Part shown: positions 16,289 through 25,154 of the stretch, piece after piece
Position numbering within the stretch: position 1 is the first letter of the stretch
Layout of the letters: each line of letters begins with the position of its first letter
Assembly (NCBI GenBank): GCA_002441345.1
Contig: DJVU01000081.1
Coordinates: forward strand, 687-64,686
Length of the DNA stretch: 64,000 nt
Reading direction: 5' to 3'
Source of the DNA: Bacteroidales bacterium UBA6248
Lineage (GTDB): Bacteria; Bacteroidota; Bacteroidia; Bacteroidales; Lentimicrobiaceae
Notes under the pieces: model-generated
Told to the model about the DNA's origin: nothing
What the model saw: only the letters and a program-made list of their open reading frames with translations
The model's database searches: none
Position numbers and translations under genes: made by a program

Positions 16289-17601
16289 CGGTTATACAAC
16301 AAATGAATATCAACAATTTCCGCTTCCGGGACAAATGTGTGAACCGGTTGATTATCCGGGATTTGATAGACACCGGTGTTATAACCGGAACTTACAAACA
16401 GCAGGTTTTCCATCGGGTCGTAAACCATTGCATTGATGCCACCTTGCTGAATGTAGCGCACCAGGCTGCCCGAGGCACTGCGGAACCACCACACATCGCT
16501 GCCTGCTGACAGAAAAGTATGCGATGTAAAATCGCCTGCAACTTTGTCAATTTCCGGAAACGGGAACTCCCGAATGGTAACGAATGCATGGAGCAGGTAA
16601 GAGAAAAGAAGGGCACGGCAGCTATCTGTTTCGTTGACATAGAGTACAACTCCTTCTTCACCGGATGCACCGAGGCCAGCGGCTTTTCCTGAAAATTGAA
16701 CCTGCATATACACCGTACCGCCCGGATAATTAAAAAATATAAGGCTGGAAAGGGTTCCCTGATATGGCTCGAAGATTGCTGCCAGCCAATTCTGGGTGCG
16801 CATCATGTGCGTAAATCGTCCGTTGGTAAAAACCGCACTCCGGAATGTTGCCATACCATCCGCATCGTACCCCTGAATGTAACCGTCGCGTATTGAAATA
16901 AAAACTTCATTTTCCGTGCTGTATAAAGAATTGAAATATGGCAGCGGAGGTGCAGGAACGGCAGGGACGCTCCATTCCGTAGTCCCGTTCTGCAAATTCC
17001 AGGCCCGAAGGCTTCCTGTCTGGCTGCCGCAGGTATATACTATTTGTTTTGAAGAGCTTATCCCGGAACCGGTGTAATCGCCATCAAAAGAAAAAAGCAA
17101 ATCCGTTTCCCGGTTTAAACCGGTCCGGTACACGCTGTATCTATCGGGACCGCTTTTGCATACACTGAGGAAGGCTGAAAGCGACTTTTCGGGCTGTTGA
17201 TAATTAAGGGTAATCCACGCACCGGAACTAACATCCGCTGCGTAGGCTCTGACCTGAAGCGTCAGATTGCCGGATGCCAGAAGAAGATTATCCAGGGATA
17301 TTATTGCGTTCAGATTATATTCCGTAACGCCGGCAATAAAATCCATGGAAGGAGCAACGGGCTGACCTGCAGTTCCGAGCAGTGAAACTCTTACAAAATC
17401 GATGCGGTCATGATGCGTAATTTTTGCTTCAACCATGAGTGTATCGCCGTATCCGCAGCTCTGACCTTCAAAAGGAGAATAAACCCTGATTTCCGGAGGC
17501 AAAATGTAATCTTCCGCAGGAGTGCAGGCAGTACAAAAAAGAATACCGGCCAAAATAGCCTTAAGCCCGTTGAAAGAAAAAACACGACACCATCGTTTCA
17601 T
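16285..17601 (-). CDS. Beta-propeller-like lipoprotein
   Basis: Protein of 438 residues with a lipoprotein signal ending at Cys26 (CTAC). Residues about 30-140 look like an Ig-like domain (IRVYSPFEGQSCGYGDTLMV, IDFVRVSLLG); the rest is made of beta repeats that read like a WD40/PQQ-type propeller (GSLRAWNLQNGTTEW, GYIQGYDADGMATF, GVYQIPDN). The role is not known; ligand or protein binding at the outer membrane is likely. The stop codon overlaps the mnmD start, so a cell-surface protein and a tRNA enzyme share a transcript. Confidence 0.7.
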   Translation of the reverse strand: MKRWCRVFSFNGLKAILAGILFCTACTPAEDYILPPEIRVYSPFEGQSCGYGDTLMVEAKITHHDRIDFVRVSLLGTAGQPVAPSMDFIAGVTEYNLNAIISLDNLLLASGNLTLQVRAYAADVSSGAWITLNYQQPEKSLSAFLSVCKSGPDRYSVYRTGLNRETDLLFSFDGDYTGSGISSSKQIVYTCGSQTGSLRAWNLQNGTTEWSVPAVPAPPLPYFNSLYSTENEVFISIRDGYIQGYDADGMATFRSAVFTNGRFTHMMRTQNWLAAIFEPYQGTLSSLIFFNYPGGTVYMQVQFSGKAAGLGASGEEGVVLYVNETDSCRALLFSYLLHAFVTIREFPFPEIDKVAGDFTSHTFLSAGSDVWWFRSASGSLVRYIQQGGINAMVYDPMENLLFVSSGYNTGVYQIPDNQPVHTFVPEAEIVDIHLLYNR

Positions 17602-17826
17602 AATACCGGCAAACGTACATTATTTTAAACAGCTTAAGCAGGCGATAGTTAAAAAACAAATAAAAATCCGAAGCAATGAAACAATCGAAAAGGCATCCCT
17701 CACGCCCGGGGCATTAGAGTACATCGTATACAAAAACCGGAGCCGGCCTGATTTTTTCTGAAAAAAGAACTGTTTACGCATGCAGAGCGGGATTTTTCTT
17801 ACTTTTAACTATCAAAACAACTACCT

Positions 17827-18543
17827 ATGCTTGACGATCTCAACATTGAAAATGTACTGTTTCTTGACATAGAAACGGTATCTCAGTATCCGGATTACAA
17901 CGATTTACCTGAGGATATCCGGAAATTCTGGAACCACAAAGCAGAAAGCCTGAAAAATATCCGTAATGAAAAGGCCGAGGATCCTGAAGTCTTATATGGC
18001 AAGGCCGGGATTTATGCCGAATTCGGAAAAATCATCTGCATTTCGGCTGGCTTTATCCGCAAGGAACAGCTCAGGATAAAATCGTTTGCCGGTGACGATG
18101 AGCGGGAATTGCTCAGCAACTTCTCCCTGCTTCTGCAAAAAAGCTTTAACAGCAGCGACCACCTGCTCTGCGCCCACAACGGCAAGGAATTCGATTTTCC
18201 TTACATCTCAAGACGGATGCTGGTCAACGGCATACGTATACCGTCATTACTCGACATATCAGGGAAAAAGCCATGGGAAGTGAAACATCTGGACACCATG
18301 GAACTTTGGAAATTCGGGGATTACAAAAACTACACATCTCTGGCACTGCTGACTTCCATTTTCAACATTCCCACTCCGAAGGATGATATCGACGGAAGTC
18401 AGGTAGGCGGTGTGTACTGGAATGAGAAAAACCTGCCACGCATTGTTGAGTACTGTCAGAAGGATGTGGTTGCCATTGTCCAGTTATTGCGCCGGTATAA
18501 AGGCATGGAACTTATTGACCCCTCGAATATCAATTTTGCCTGA
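17827..18543 (+). CDS. 3'-5' exonuclease, DnaQ/PolB-exonuclease-like
   Basis: Protein of 238 residues with the DEDDy-type exonuclease motifs: ExoI FLDIETVS (Asp14, Glu16), ExoII CAHNGKEFDFPYISRR, and ExoIII YCQKDVVAIVQLL. It matches proteins described as related to the exonuclease domain of family B DNA polymerases, without a polymerase part. It probably trims 3' ends of DNA in repair. The gene stands alone behind a 225-nt divergent region; the next gene starts 89 nt later with its own -7 box. Confidence 0.85.
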   Translation: MLDDLNIENVLFLDIETVSQYPDYNDLPEDIRKFWNHKAESLKNIRNEKAEDPEVLYGKAGIYAEFGKIICISAGFIRKEQLRIKSFAGDDERELLSNFSLLLQKSFNSSDHLLCAHNGKEFDFPYISRRMLVNGIRIPSLLDISGKKPWEVKHLDTMELWKFGDYKNYTSLALLTSIFNIPTPKDDIDGSQVGGVYWNEKNLPRIVEYCQKDVVAIVQLLRRYKGMELIDPSNINFA

Positions 18544-18600
18544 TGCGTTAAAAAAGTATAATTAATCTGCCTTACGGCTGAAAGAAGGCCGGCGAATTCC

Positions 18601-18608
18601 TATTTTTG
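18601..18608 (+). promoter_or_regulatory. Putative -7 element of the FKBP gene
   Basis: TATTTTTG matches TAnnTTTG, 24 nt before the ATG at 18633. No TTG at the proper distance, so moderate support. Confidence 0.5.
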
Positions 18609-18632
18609 TTTCTTCAAATAAACAAACTATAC

Positions 18633-19379
18633 ATGAAAAAAATTACCGGAGTATTTGCATTGCTCCTGCTGTTTTCGGCAGTTTGCTCTGACGGTGCGTT
18701 TGCACAGAAAACATCCAAAAAGAAAAGTAAAGACAAAACACAAGCCGCAGAAACAGTTATCCTTCAGAACAGGCTTGACTCTATAAGCTATATTATCGGC
18801 CGTGATATTGGCCGGAATATGACAACCAACAGCATTGAAGTAAACGAGGATGTTATGTTTGCCGGTCTGAAAGACGGACTGCGTGGCATCGACAGCGTTC
18901 TTAGTGAGGAAGCAACAGAACATGTAATGTCAATTTTCCAGCAGGAAATGATGATGAAACAGCAACAAAAGACAATGGCTGAATCAAGCGTTGCCAGAGC
19001 TGCCGGCGAAGCATTCCTTGAGGCAAACAAAACCCAGCCCGGTGTTGTTGCGCTGCCAAGCGGACTACAATTTAAGGTTGTTACAGAAGGTGAAGGCGAG
19101 CATCCCTCGGCTGAAGACATCGTTGAAGTGCATTATACCGGCACCCTTATCGATGGTACCGTATTTGATTCGTCCGTTGAACGCGGAGAGAGCATCAAAT
19201 TCCCGCTCAACGGAGTTATTCCCGGATGGACGGAAGGCGTTCAGCTGATGAAACCGGGATCCAAATACATCTTCTACATCCCTTCAGCACTCGCTTACGG
19301 TGATCGTGGTGCCGGACCCATTCCCGGCGGATCCGTTCTTATCTTTGAAGTAGAACTGATTTCAATAGAAAAGCAATAA
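18633..19379 (+). CDS. FKBP-type peptidyl-prolyl isomerase, exported
   Basis: Protein of 248 residues from the ATG at 18633 (upstream TTG start adds an implausible extension). Signal peptide MKKITGVFALLLLFSAVCSDGAFAQ, a Lys-rich stretch, an FKBP_N helical dimerisation domain (about 40-140), and the FKBP domain: VEVHYTGTLIDGTVFDSS, VIPGWTEGVQLMKPGSK, YIPSALAYGDRGAGPIPG and LIFEVELISI. It is a Mip/FkpA-like periplasmic folding catalyst. The DUF2779 gene starts 4 nt after its stop. Confidence 0.92.
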   Translation: MKKITGVFALLLLFSAVCSDGAFAQKTSKKKSKDKTQAAETVILQNRLDSISYIIGRDIGRNMTTNSIEVNEDVMFAGLKDGLRGIDSVLSEEATEHVMSIFQQEMMMKQQQKTMAESSVARAAGEAFLEANKTQPGVVALPSGLQFKVVTEGEGEHPSAEDIVEVHYTGTLIDGTVFDSSVERGESIKFPLNGVIPGWTEGVQLMKPGSKYIFYIPSALAYGDRGAGPIPGGSVLIFEVELISIEKQ

Positions 19380-19383
19380 GAAT

Positions 19384-20805
19384 TTGTCTGATAAAGTCGC
19401 TGCATTATCAAAGTCCACTTTTATACGTGGGGTACAATGTCTGAAATCGCTGTACCTGAACAAAAACAGACCTTTTCTGCGCGACAGGCTGAGTGCCGAA
19501 CAACTGGCCAAATTCAAACGGGGGCACGAGATCGGCCATCTTGCCCGTGATCTTTATCCCGGAGGAATAAACTGTGCTCCCGGGCATCCTTCACAATACA
19601 GGGCTGCTTTGGAGAAAACGGCTCAGAGCATTGCCAACGGCGATTCCGTAATTTACGAAGCAGCGTTCCGGCACGAAGGCATTCTGGTGCTTCTCGACAT
19701 ACTTATTAAAGATGGTGCAACCTGGCATGCCCTGGAAGTTAAAAGCTCGCTGCACATCTCTGAAACATACCTTACCGATGCAGCCCTGCAGTATTATGTT
19801 ATTAAAGGGAGCGGACTTACACCGGAAACTATCCGTATTGTGCATCTGAATCCGGCATACCGCTTAATCGGATCTCTCGATATTCAACAGCTTTTTGTAA
19901 CAACAGACGTTACCGAAAAAGTTCTGGCTCTTCAGGAATACATCGGAATTCAAATCGAAAAATCGAGAGAAGCACTTACGCTGAAAAAGTCGCCCGATAT
20001 ACCGGTTGGCAGGCATTGCCGTCACCCCTACCCTTGCGATTTCACCGGACATTGCTGGAAAAATATAAAATCCGAATCCGTATTCAGCCTTACCGGATTG
20101 CCATTCGACAGGAGGTGTGCACTTTATGAAAACGGATATACCGAAATCACAGGCATTCCAGAAGAATCCTTGCCGGAAAAGGAACAGATTATCCTAAGAG
20201 CGCACCGGACTCAGCGTAATTACGTCAATTCGGATCGTTTGCACAAACGCCTTGCATTTGAGGAACAGCCGGTGTTCGTTTCATTTTTTGTATTCCGCTC
20301 TGCACTACCGTTATTTGAGGGACATCGTCCCTTTGAACCAGTAATTTTTGCCTCAGCTAGTTGTGAAGGCAACCAGAACCCTCAGTCTGTTACTGCCTTT
20401 CCGGGAAGCAATCCGGCACCCGATATCCGAAACTTCCTCGCACAAATCCTGAATTCCGGAAGACCTGTGGTTTACTTTGGAAATGAGCAAATTCGCCAAG
20501 CTCTGGATGAACCGGAAATTTTCTGCAACGATGATCGTTTTCTTAATCTGGCAGAAGTATTTGAAGACAGGGATTTCTACACACCAGGATTGGATCCGGA
20601 GGGCGGACTGTTTGAAACTGCTGCTGCACTCCGTCTTTCTGGCAACAGCACCGGCTATATTTCTGAAATCATGCAGGGTGTGCGTTATCTGAACATTACC
20701 GGCGAAAACCGGGAAGAAACGTTAAAGGCAATACGGGAAGAAATTCAGGAGGCGGCAGTATTGACAAGCCGGATATACCAGTTTCTGAATGAATTGATAT
20801 CCTGA
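19384..20805 (+). CDS. DUF2779 protein, PD-(D/E)XK nuclease-like with Fe-S cysteines
   Basis: Protein of 473 residues. The N-terminal 230 residues resemble Cas4/AddB-type nucleases: Cys19 in FIRGVQCLKSLYL, GHEIGHLARDLYPGG, a D and EVKSS motif (HALEVKSSLHI, with D in LLDILIKDG), and a cysteine group Cys212, Cys218, Cys224 that with Cys19 could hold a 4Fe-4S cluster. The C-terminal half is the DUF2779 region, which may have an RNase H-like fold. The start is TTG at 19384, 4 nt behind the FKBP stop; no better start exists near it. Enzymatic role unproven. Confidence 0.72.
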   Translation: MSDKVAALSKSTFIRGVQCLKSLYLNKNRPFLRDRLSAEQLAKFKRGHEIGHLARDLYPGGINCAPGHPSQYRAALEKTAQSIANGDSVIYEAAFRHEGILVLLDILIKDGATWHALEVKSSLHISETYLTDAALQYYVIKGSGLTPETIRIVHLNPAYRLIGSLDIQQLFVTTDVTEKVLALQEYIGIQIEKSREALTLKKSPDIPVGRHCRHPYPCDFTGHCWKNIKSESVFSLTGLPFDRRCALYENGYTEITGIPEESLPEKEQIILRAHRTQRNYVNSDRLHKRLAFEEQPVFVSFFVFRSALPLFEGHRPFEPVIFASASCEGNQNPQSVTAFPGSNPAPDIRNFLAQILNSGRPVVYFGNEQIRQALDEPEIFCNDDRFLNLAEVFEDRDFYTPGLDPEGGLFETAAALRLSGNSTGYISEIMQGVRYLNITGENREETLKAIREEIQEAAVLTSRIYQFLNELIS

Positions 20806-20824
20806 AGCATTACAAAAAAACATA

Positions 20825-21946
20825 CTATTCCCCCGGTAGCACTTCTTCCAGCTTTTTCACAAGCGATTCACCCCTGAGCCTTCGGGCGATGATGTTGCCT
20901 TCGCGGTCGATCAGCACGGTATGAGGAATAGACTTAACCCCGTATGCTTTTGCTGCCTCGCTCTGCCAGTATTTTAGGTCACTCACCTGTGTCCATGTCA
21001 GCCCGTCTTTTGCAATCGCATTGATCCATGCATCCCGGTCTCTATCGAGGGACACGCCGAAAATTTCAAAGCCATGCTCCCTGAATCGGTTGTACATCCG
21101 TACTACTTCGGGATTTTCGCGCCTGCACGGGCCACACCATGACGCCCAGAAATCAATAAGTACCACCTTACCCCTCAGGTCGGAAAGTTTGCCGGCATCA
21201 CCTTCGGGCTTTGGCAGAATAATTTCCGGAGCAGGATTACCAGGAGCCAGTATCTTCTCAAGTTCGGTCCTCTGATACAGGTCATCTACGAGACTGAACC
21301 CGGAATATCTTGAATACAAAGATTTTGCAACGGTATCGTAAATATCGAAATCAAGAGCAATATCCAATTCGTCTATAAAAAAAAGTGCTGCAGGAGAATC
21401 CGGGTTGTTTGCCAGTGTTTCCCTGAGCATGCTCCTCAGTCCAGCTTCGTTTTCGTGATACGATTCAACGATAAGAGGCAGGCGGCCGGCGCTGTCGGGA
21501 TTTGCGGCCAGAGCACCGTACAGCTTTCCGATGCTGTCTTTCCGGACATCAAAGTACTTTACCTTTCCTGCTATTTCATATAAAAGGCTGGTGTGGGGCG
21601 ATCCGTGGATCTGTACATTGCGGCTTAGGATCTCTGTTCCGGGTTCAAGGATAATCTTGTCTCCCCCCTCAACGATCAGCGAAAGAAAATTATCCGCCGA
21701 AAGCGACATTCGGTATAATGTAAGTCCATGAGCAGGCAGGCGTATTTCAAAATTCCCCGCTTCATCGGTGGTGGCAGTCAGCCCCTGCGAATTACCCGAA
21801 AGAAGGTTGGAAAAGGTAAGCTGAACACCGGAGACACGGGAACCGTCAAGTTTCCCGCTAACATCGGCTACGCCCTGAGAACGAGCAGAATATGTGCAAA
21901 ACACAAACAGAAGTACAATTGCGGGATGAACACATTTCTTAACCAT
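20825..21946 (-). CDS. TlpA/ResA-type thioredoxin protein with DUF4369
   Basis: Protein of 373 residues from the ATG at 21946; a GTG seven codons upstream is possible. Signal peptide to about residue 24 (ARSQ), then a DUF4369-type beta domain (about 27-120), a helical middle part, and a C-terminal thioredoxin domain with WASWCGPCRRENP, DLRGKVVLIDF and the cis-proline segment KSIPHTVLIDREG. It likely reduces disulfides or apocytochrome cysteines in the periplasm. Convergent with the DUF2779 gene (19 nt between stops). Confidence 0.88.
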   Translation of the reverse strand: MVKKCVHPAIVLLFVFCTYSARSQGVADVSGKLDGSRVSGVQLTFSNLLSGNSQGLTATTDEAGNFEIRLPAHGLTLYRMSLSADNFLSLIVEGGDKIILEPGTEILSRNVQIHGSPHTSLLYEIAGKVKYFDVRKDSIGKLYGALAANPDSAGRLPLIVESYHENEAGLRSMLRETLANNPDSPAALFFIDELDIALDFDIYDTVAKSLYSRYSGFSLVDDLYQRTELEKILAPGNPAPEIILPKPEGDAGKLSDLRGKVVLIDFWASWCGPCRRENPEVVRMYNRFREHGFEIFGVSLDRDRDAWINAIAKDGLTWTQVSDLKYWQSEAAKAYGVKSIPHTVLIDREGNIIARRLRGESLVKKLEEVLPGE

Positions 21947-22022
21947 CGATTTCGTTTTAGCAAACACAAACCTACGTGATTTTACCTATATTCCGTTCAG
22001 CAGCTTAAAAAAATTGCGGAAT

Positions 22023-22123
22023 AGGCCCGGCAATGCTATACTAACCGGGCCTGTGGTGACTCTCCGATTCCTTGCTGCTATTATCGTAAAAAGCAACTGA
22101 TGGCTCATCAAGCCAGTCTTTTT
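22023..22123 (+). ncRNA. Candidate structured intergenic RNA between tlpA-like gene and dnaB
   Basis: Three consecutive hairpins on the plus strand: AGGCCCGG 22023-22030 with CCGGGCCT 22045-22052 (8 bp perfect); TTGCT 22072-22076 with AGCAA 22092-22096; and ACT..GGCT 22096-22105 with AGCC..AGT 22111-22117, followed by CTTTTT at 22118-22123, which looks like an intrinsic terminator. The genes on both sides are divergent, so no upstream gene needs a terminator here. No known RNA family was recognised. A weak TATATTCC box is near 21988. Confidence 0.35.
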
Positions 22124-22197
22124 GGAGTATAGAAGAGCCTACCGGGATGTTAATAACTTAATAAACGACAGAACCCGGGGATGAACCGAGTATTTCC

Positions 22198-22205
22198 TAT
22201 TTTTG
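22198..22205 (+). promoter_or_regulatory. Putative -7 element directly before dnaB
   Basis: TATTTTTG ends only 4 nt before the dnaB ATG at 22210. If used, the mRNA would start at or next to the ATG. No -33 TTG is seen. Confidence 0.35.
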
Positions 22206-22209
22206 AATT

Positions 22210-23742
22210 ATGGAAGATAACACAACGCCCCTTGCTGATCAGCGACGCAAAAGACAGACTAAGTCAAAGGCAATCAACGAGTTCTATGAGCACGGTAAAG
22301 TTCCGCCTCAGGCCATCGACCTGGAGGAAGCGGTTTTGGGAGCAATCTTACTCGAAAAAGACGCATTGGCATCAATTATTGATCTGATCAGACCCGGCGC
22401 ATTTTACAAAGAATCGCACCAGATCATTTTTAATGCGATATCACGTCTGTTTTCCAAGGGAGAGCCGGTAGATATCCTTACCGTCACCAACGAACTGAAA
22501 TTCACCGGTGAGCTGGAGGCTGCCGGTGGTCCGTTTTATATTGCCCAACTAACGAACCGTATTGCTTCTGCTGCAAATACTGAATTTCACGCGCGCATTC
22601 TGCTGCAGAAGTTTATTCAAAGGGAACTTATCCGTATTTCCACCGACATCATTCACGATGCATACGAAGATACTACGGATGTTTTTGAATTGCTCGACAA
22701 AGCGGAGAACCAGTTATTCAGTGTGGGGGAGAACAACATGAGGAGGAATTATCTGGACATGCACTCACTTATAAGGGATGCTGTTAAGAACATTGAGGCT
22801 GCCAAAAACAAACCGGGACAGTTTACGGGCGTTCCATCGGGTTTTACCGAGCTTGACCGGGTTACTGCAGGCTGGCAACCTTCCGACCTGATTATTGTTG
22901 CTGCCCGTCCGGGTATGGGTAAAACGGCCTTTGTACTCACTATTGCCCGCAATGTTGCCGTCGACTTTAAACGACCCGTTGCTGTTTTCTCACTCGAAAT
23001 GGCATCGGTACAGCTTGTAACCAGGCTTATCTCTGCCGAAGCTCAGCTGCCCGGCGACAAACTGAGAAAGGGTAATCTCGAGAATTACGAATGGGAACAA
23101 CTCAATTCCCGCATCAACACGCTGATCGATGCTCCTTTGTATATTGACGACACCCCTTCACTCTCGGTATTTGAGTTACGGGCCAAATGCAGAAGATTAA
23201 AGGCTCAGCACGACATTCAGCTGGTCATCATCGACTACATTCAGCTTATGTCGGCAGGAATCGACCGGAACAATGGAAACAGGGAGCAGGAAATAAGTAC
23301 CATATCGCGCTCGCTGAAGAGTCTGGCAAAAGAACTCAACATACCTGTGATCGCGCTTTCCCAGCTAAACCGTTCGGTAGAGCAGCGCCCAAATAAAAAA
23401 CCACTTCTGTCCGACCTGCGCGAATCGGGAGCCATTGAGCAGGATGCCGATATGGTTGTATTCATTTACCGCCCTGAATATTACAACCAAAACGTTGACA
23501 ACGGTGGAGAAAGCCTTGCAGGACATTCCGAAATCATCATCGCCAAACATCGTAACGGAGCATTAAAGGAAGTGCCTCTAAAATTTATCAGCAAATACGC
23601 CAAGTTTACGGATCTCGATCCCTCCGATTACAACCTTCAGCCTGGTCTGAATCCCAACGGCAATTTCGAACAGTCGGTTAACACCGTAACCGTGCAGTCG
23701 AAAATGAACGACATGAATGAGGAGACTGAAATTCCGTACTAG
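22210..23742 (+). CDS. dnaB: Replicative DNA helicase DnaB
   Basis: Protein of 510 residues. N-terminal primase-interacting domain (VPPQAIDLEEAVLGAILL, then the helical domain and EDTTDVFELLDKAENQLF linker) and the RecA-type motor with Walker A ARPGMGKT at residues 232-239, Walker B LVIIDYIQLM, and the C-terminal ALSQLNRSVEQR and SDLRESGAIEQDAD motifs. It unwinds DNA at the replication fork as a hexamer. No intein. The C-terminal tail is long and Asn-rich, which is common in the phylum. Confidence 0.97.
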   Translation: MEDNTTPLADQRRKRQTKSKAINEFYEHGKVPPQAIDLEEAVLGAILLEKDALASIIDLIRPGAFYKESHQIIFNAISRLFSKGEPVDILTVTNELKFTGELEAAGGPFYIAQLTNRIASAANTEFHARILLQKFIQRELIRISTDIIHDAYEDTTDVFELLDKAENQLFSVGENNMRRNYLDMHSLIRDAVKNIEAAKNKPGQFTGVPSGFTELDRVTAGWQPSDLIIVAARPGMGKTAFVLTIARNVAVDFKRPVAVFSLEMASVQLVTRLISAEAQLPGDKLRKGNLENYEWEQLNSRINTLIDAPLYIDDTPSLSVFELRAKCRRLKAQHDIQLVIIDYIQLMSAGIDRNNGNREQEISTISRSLKSLAKELNIPVIALSQLNRSVEQRPNKKPLLSDLRESGAIEQDADMVVFIYRPEYYNQNVDNGGESLAGHSEIIIAKHRNGALKEVPLKFISKYAKFTDLDPSDYNLQPGLNPNGNFEQSVNTVTVQSKMNDMNEETEIPY

Positions 23743-23838
23743 AGTATTTAATGCTGCGATTCTAAACATTCTTTTACAGCCCGGGTAACAAAACAGCTTA
23801 TCCGGGCGTTTAAGATCATAAATAACGCCTTGCCTGCA

Positions 23839-25098
23839 ATGAAAAAGAAATTCTTTACAGCCCTGGTTCTGGTATTGTTTTCCATACCGCTTATGGCTGC
23901 TTATATTCTTATCCCTATGGATAAGACCCAGAAAAATCATCTGAAAGCGTATGGAATTGCTTACTGGACACTCGAACAGAACGTTGAGGTAAGCTGGCTC
24001 CTGAATTACAGGGGCGGAAGTTTTATGTTCCGGCAGCATCCTCTGCTGGAAGCAGAATGTGTAGTACGAGGCGTTAGTTTCAGCGTGATTGCCGACATTC
24101 AGGCCGATGCCATACTGACTGAAATTGCCGATCCCGCGGCAAATATGGACGAGATGAAGCTGCAGAAAGCTCCCAGAATTGCCGTTTATACCCCCAAGAA
24201 TAAACTTCCCTGGGACGATGCAGTTACTCTGGCTCTTACCTATGCGGAAATTCCGTACGATGTCGTTTACGATGATGAGGTAATTGGAGGAGTGCTGCCA
24301 CTATACGACTGGCTGCACCTCCACCACGAAGACTTCACCGGGCAGTACGGAAAATTCTGGGCTGCCTACCGCAACGCCCCCTGGTATCAGGAAGATGTAA
24401 GAAAAACCGAAGCCACAGCAGAAAGACTGGGTTTCAGCAAAGTGTCGCACCTTAAAAGAGCCGTTGCACACAAAATCAGAGAATTTACTTCAGGCGGCGG
24501 CTATCTCTTTGCCATGTGCTCAGCTCCTGACAGTTACGACGTTGCATTAGCCGCCGAAAACATTGATATATGCGATGTTATGTTCGACGGCGATCCGGCC
24601 GATCCGGATGCCAATAAAAAACTGGAATACCACAACTGTTTTGCATTTACCGATTTCAGCCTGGTAATGAATCCTTACGAATACGAAATCTCGAACATTG
24701 ATGTGACTACCACCCGGAAGGTTATGATGACCAACGACTTCTTCACTCTATTCGATTTCTCGGCTAAATGGGATCCCGTTCCCACTATGCTCACTCAGAG
24801 TCATGAAAGGGTTATCAAAGGATTTATGGGACAAACCACCGCATTTAACAAAGATTTTGTGAAACCAAACGCTGTGGTAATGGGCGAGAATAAAGCCGCT
24901 AACGAAGCCCGGTACATACATGGTACATACGGCAAGGGCACCTGGACGTTCTATGGCGGTCACGATCCGGAGGACTATCAGCACCTGGTCGGAGATCCTC
25001 CGACAGACCTCAACATGTATCCGAATTCACCGGGTTACCGGTTGATTCTCAACAACGTTTTATTCCCTGCTGCCAAAAAGAAAAAACAAAAAACCTAA
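23839..25098 (+). CDS. Secreted Bacteroidota protein, often named asparagine synthetase B
   Basis: Protein of 419 residues from the ATG at 23839, with a hydrophobic N-terminal signal ending near AAYIL. Conserved stretches include MDKTQKNHLKAYGIAYW, VSWLLNYRGGSF, PWDDAVTLALTYAEIPYD, YDWLHLHHEDFTGQYGKF and GTYGKGTWTFYGGHDPEDY. Databases call such proteins asparagine synthetase B, but there is no N-terminal catalytic Cys2, no glutaminase motif and no PP-loop, and it is exported, so the name is probably wrong. The His-rich LHLHHEDF region suggests a metal-binding hydrolase-like site. It precedes a TonB receptor by 56 nt. Confidence 0.7.
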   Translation: MKKKFFTALVLVLFSIPLMAAYILIPMDKTQKNHLKAYGIAYWTLEQNVEVSWLLNYRGGSFMFRQHPLLEAECVVRGVSFSVIADIQADAILTEIADPAANMDEMKLQKAPRIAVYTPKNKLPWDDAVTLALTYAEIPYDVVYDDEVIGGVLPLYDWLHLHHEDFTGQYGKFWAAYRNAPWYQEDVRKTEATAERLGFSKVSHLKRAVAHKIREFTSGGGYLFAMCSAPDSYDVALAAENIDICDVMFDGDPADPDANKKLEYHNCFAFTDFSLVMNPYEYEISNIDVTTTRKVMMTNDFFTLFDFSAKWDPVPTMLTQSHERVIKGFMGQTTAFNKDFVKPNAVVMGENKAANEARYIHGTYGKGTWTFYGGHDPEDYQHLVGDPPTDLNMYPNSPGYRLILNNVLFPAAKKKKQKT

Positions 25099-25154
25099 GA
25101 CCATTCCGGGACACCGGGTTCATGCTACATTTAACAACACGTACGAAACCCTAT

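Noticed and set aside
23779..23807. GCCCGG/CCGGGC stem after dnaB as terminator
   Set aside because: Six pairs, long loop of 17 nt and only GTTT afterwards; too weak to call.
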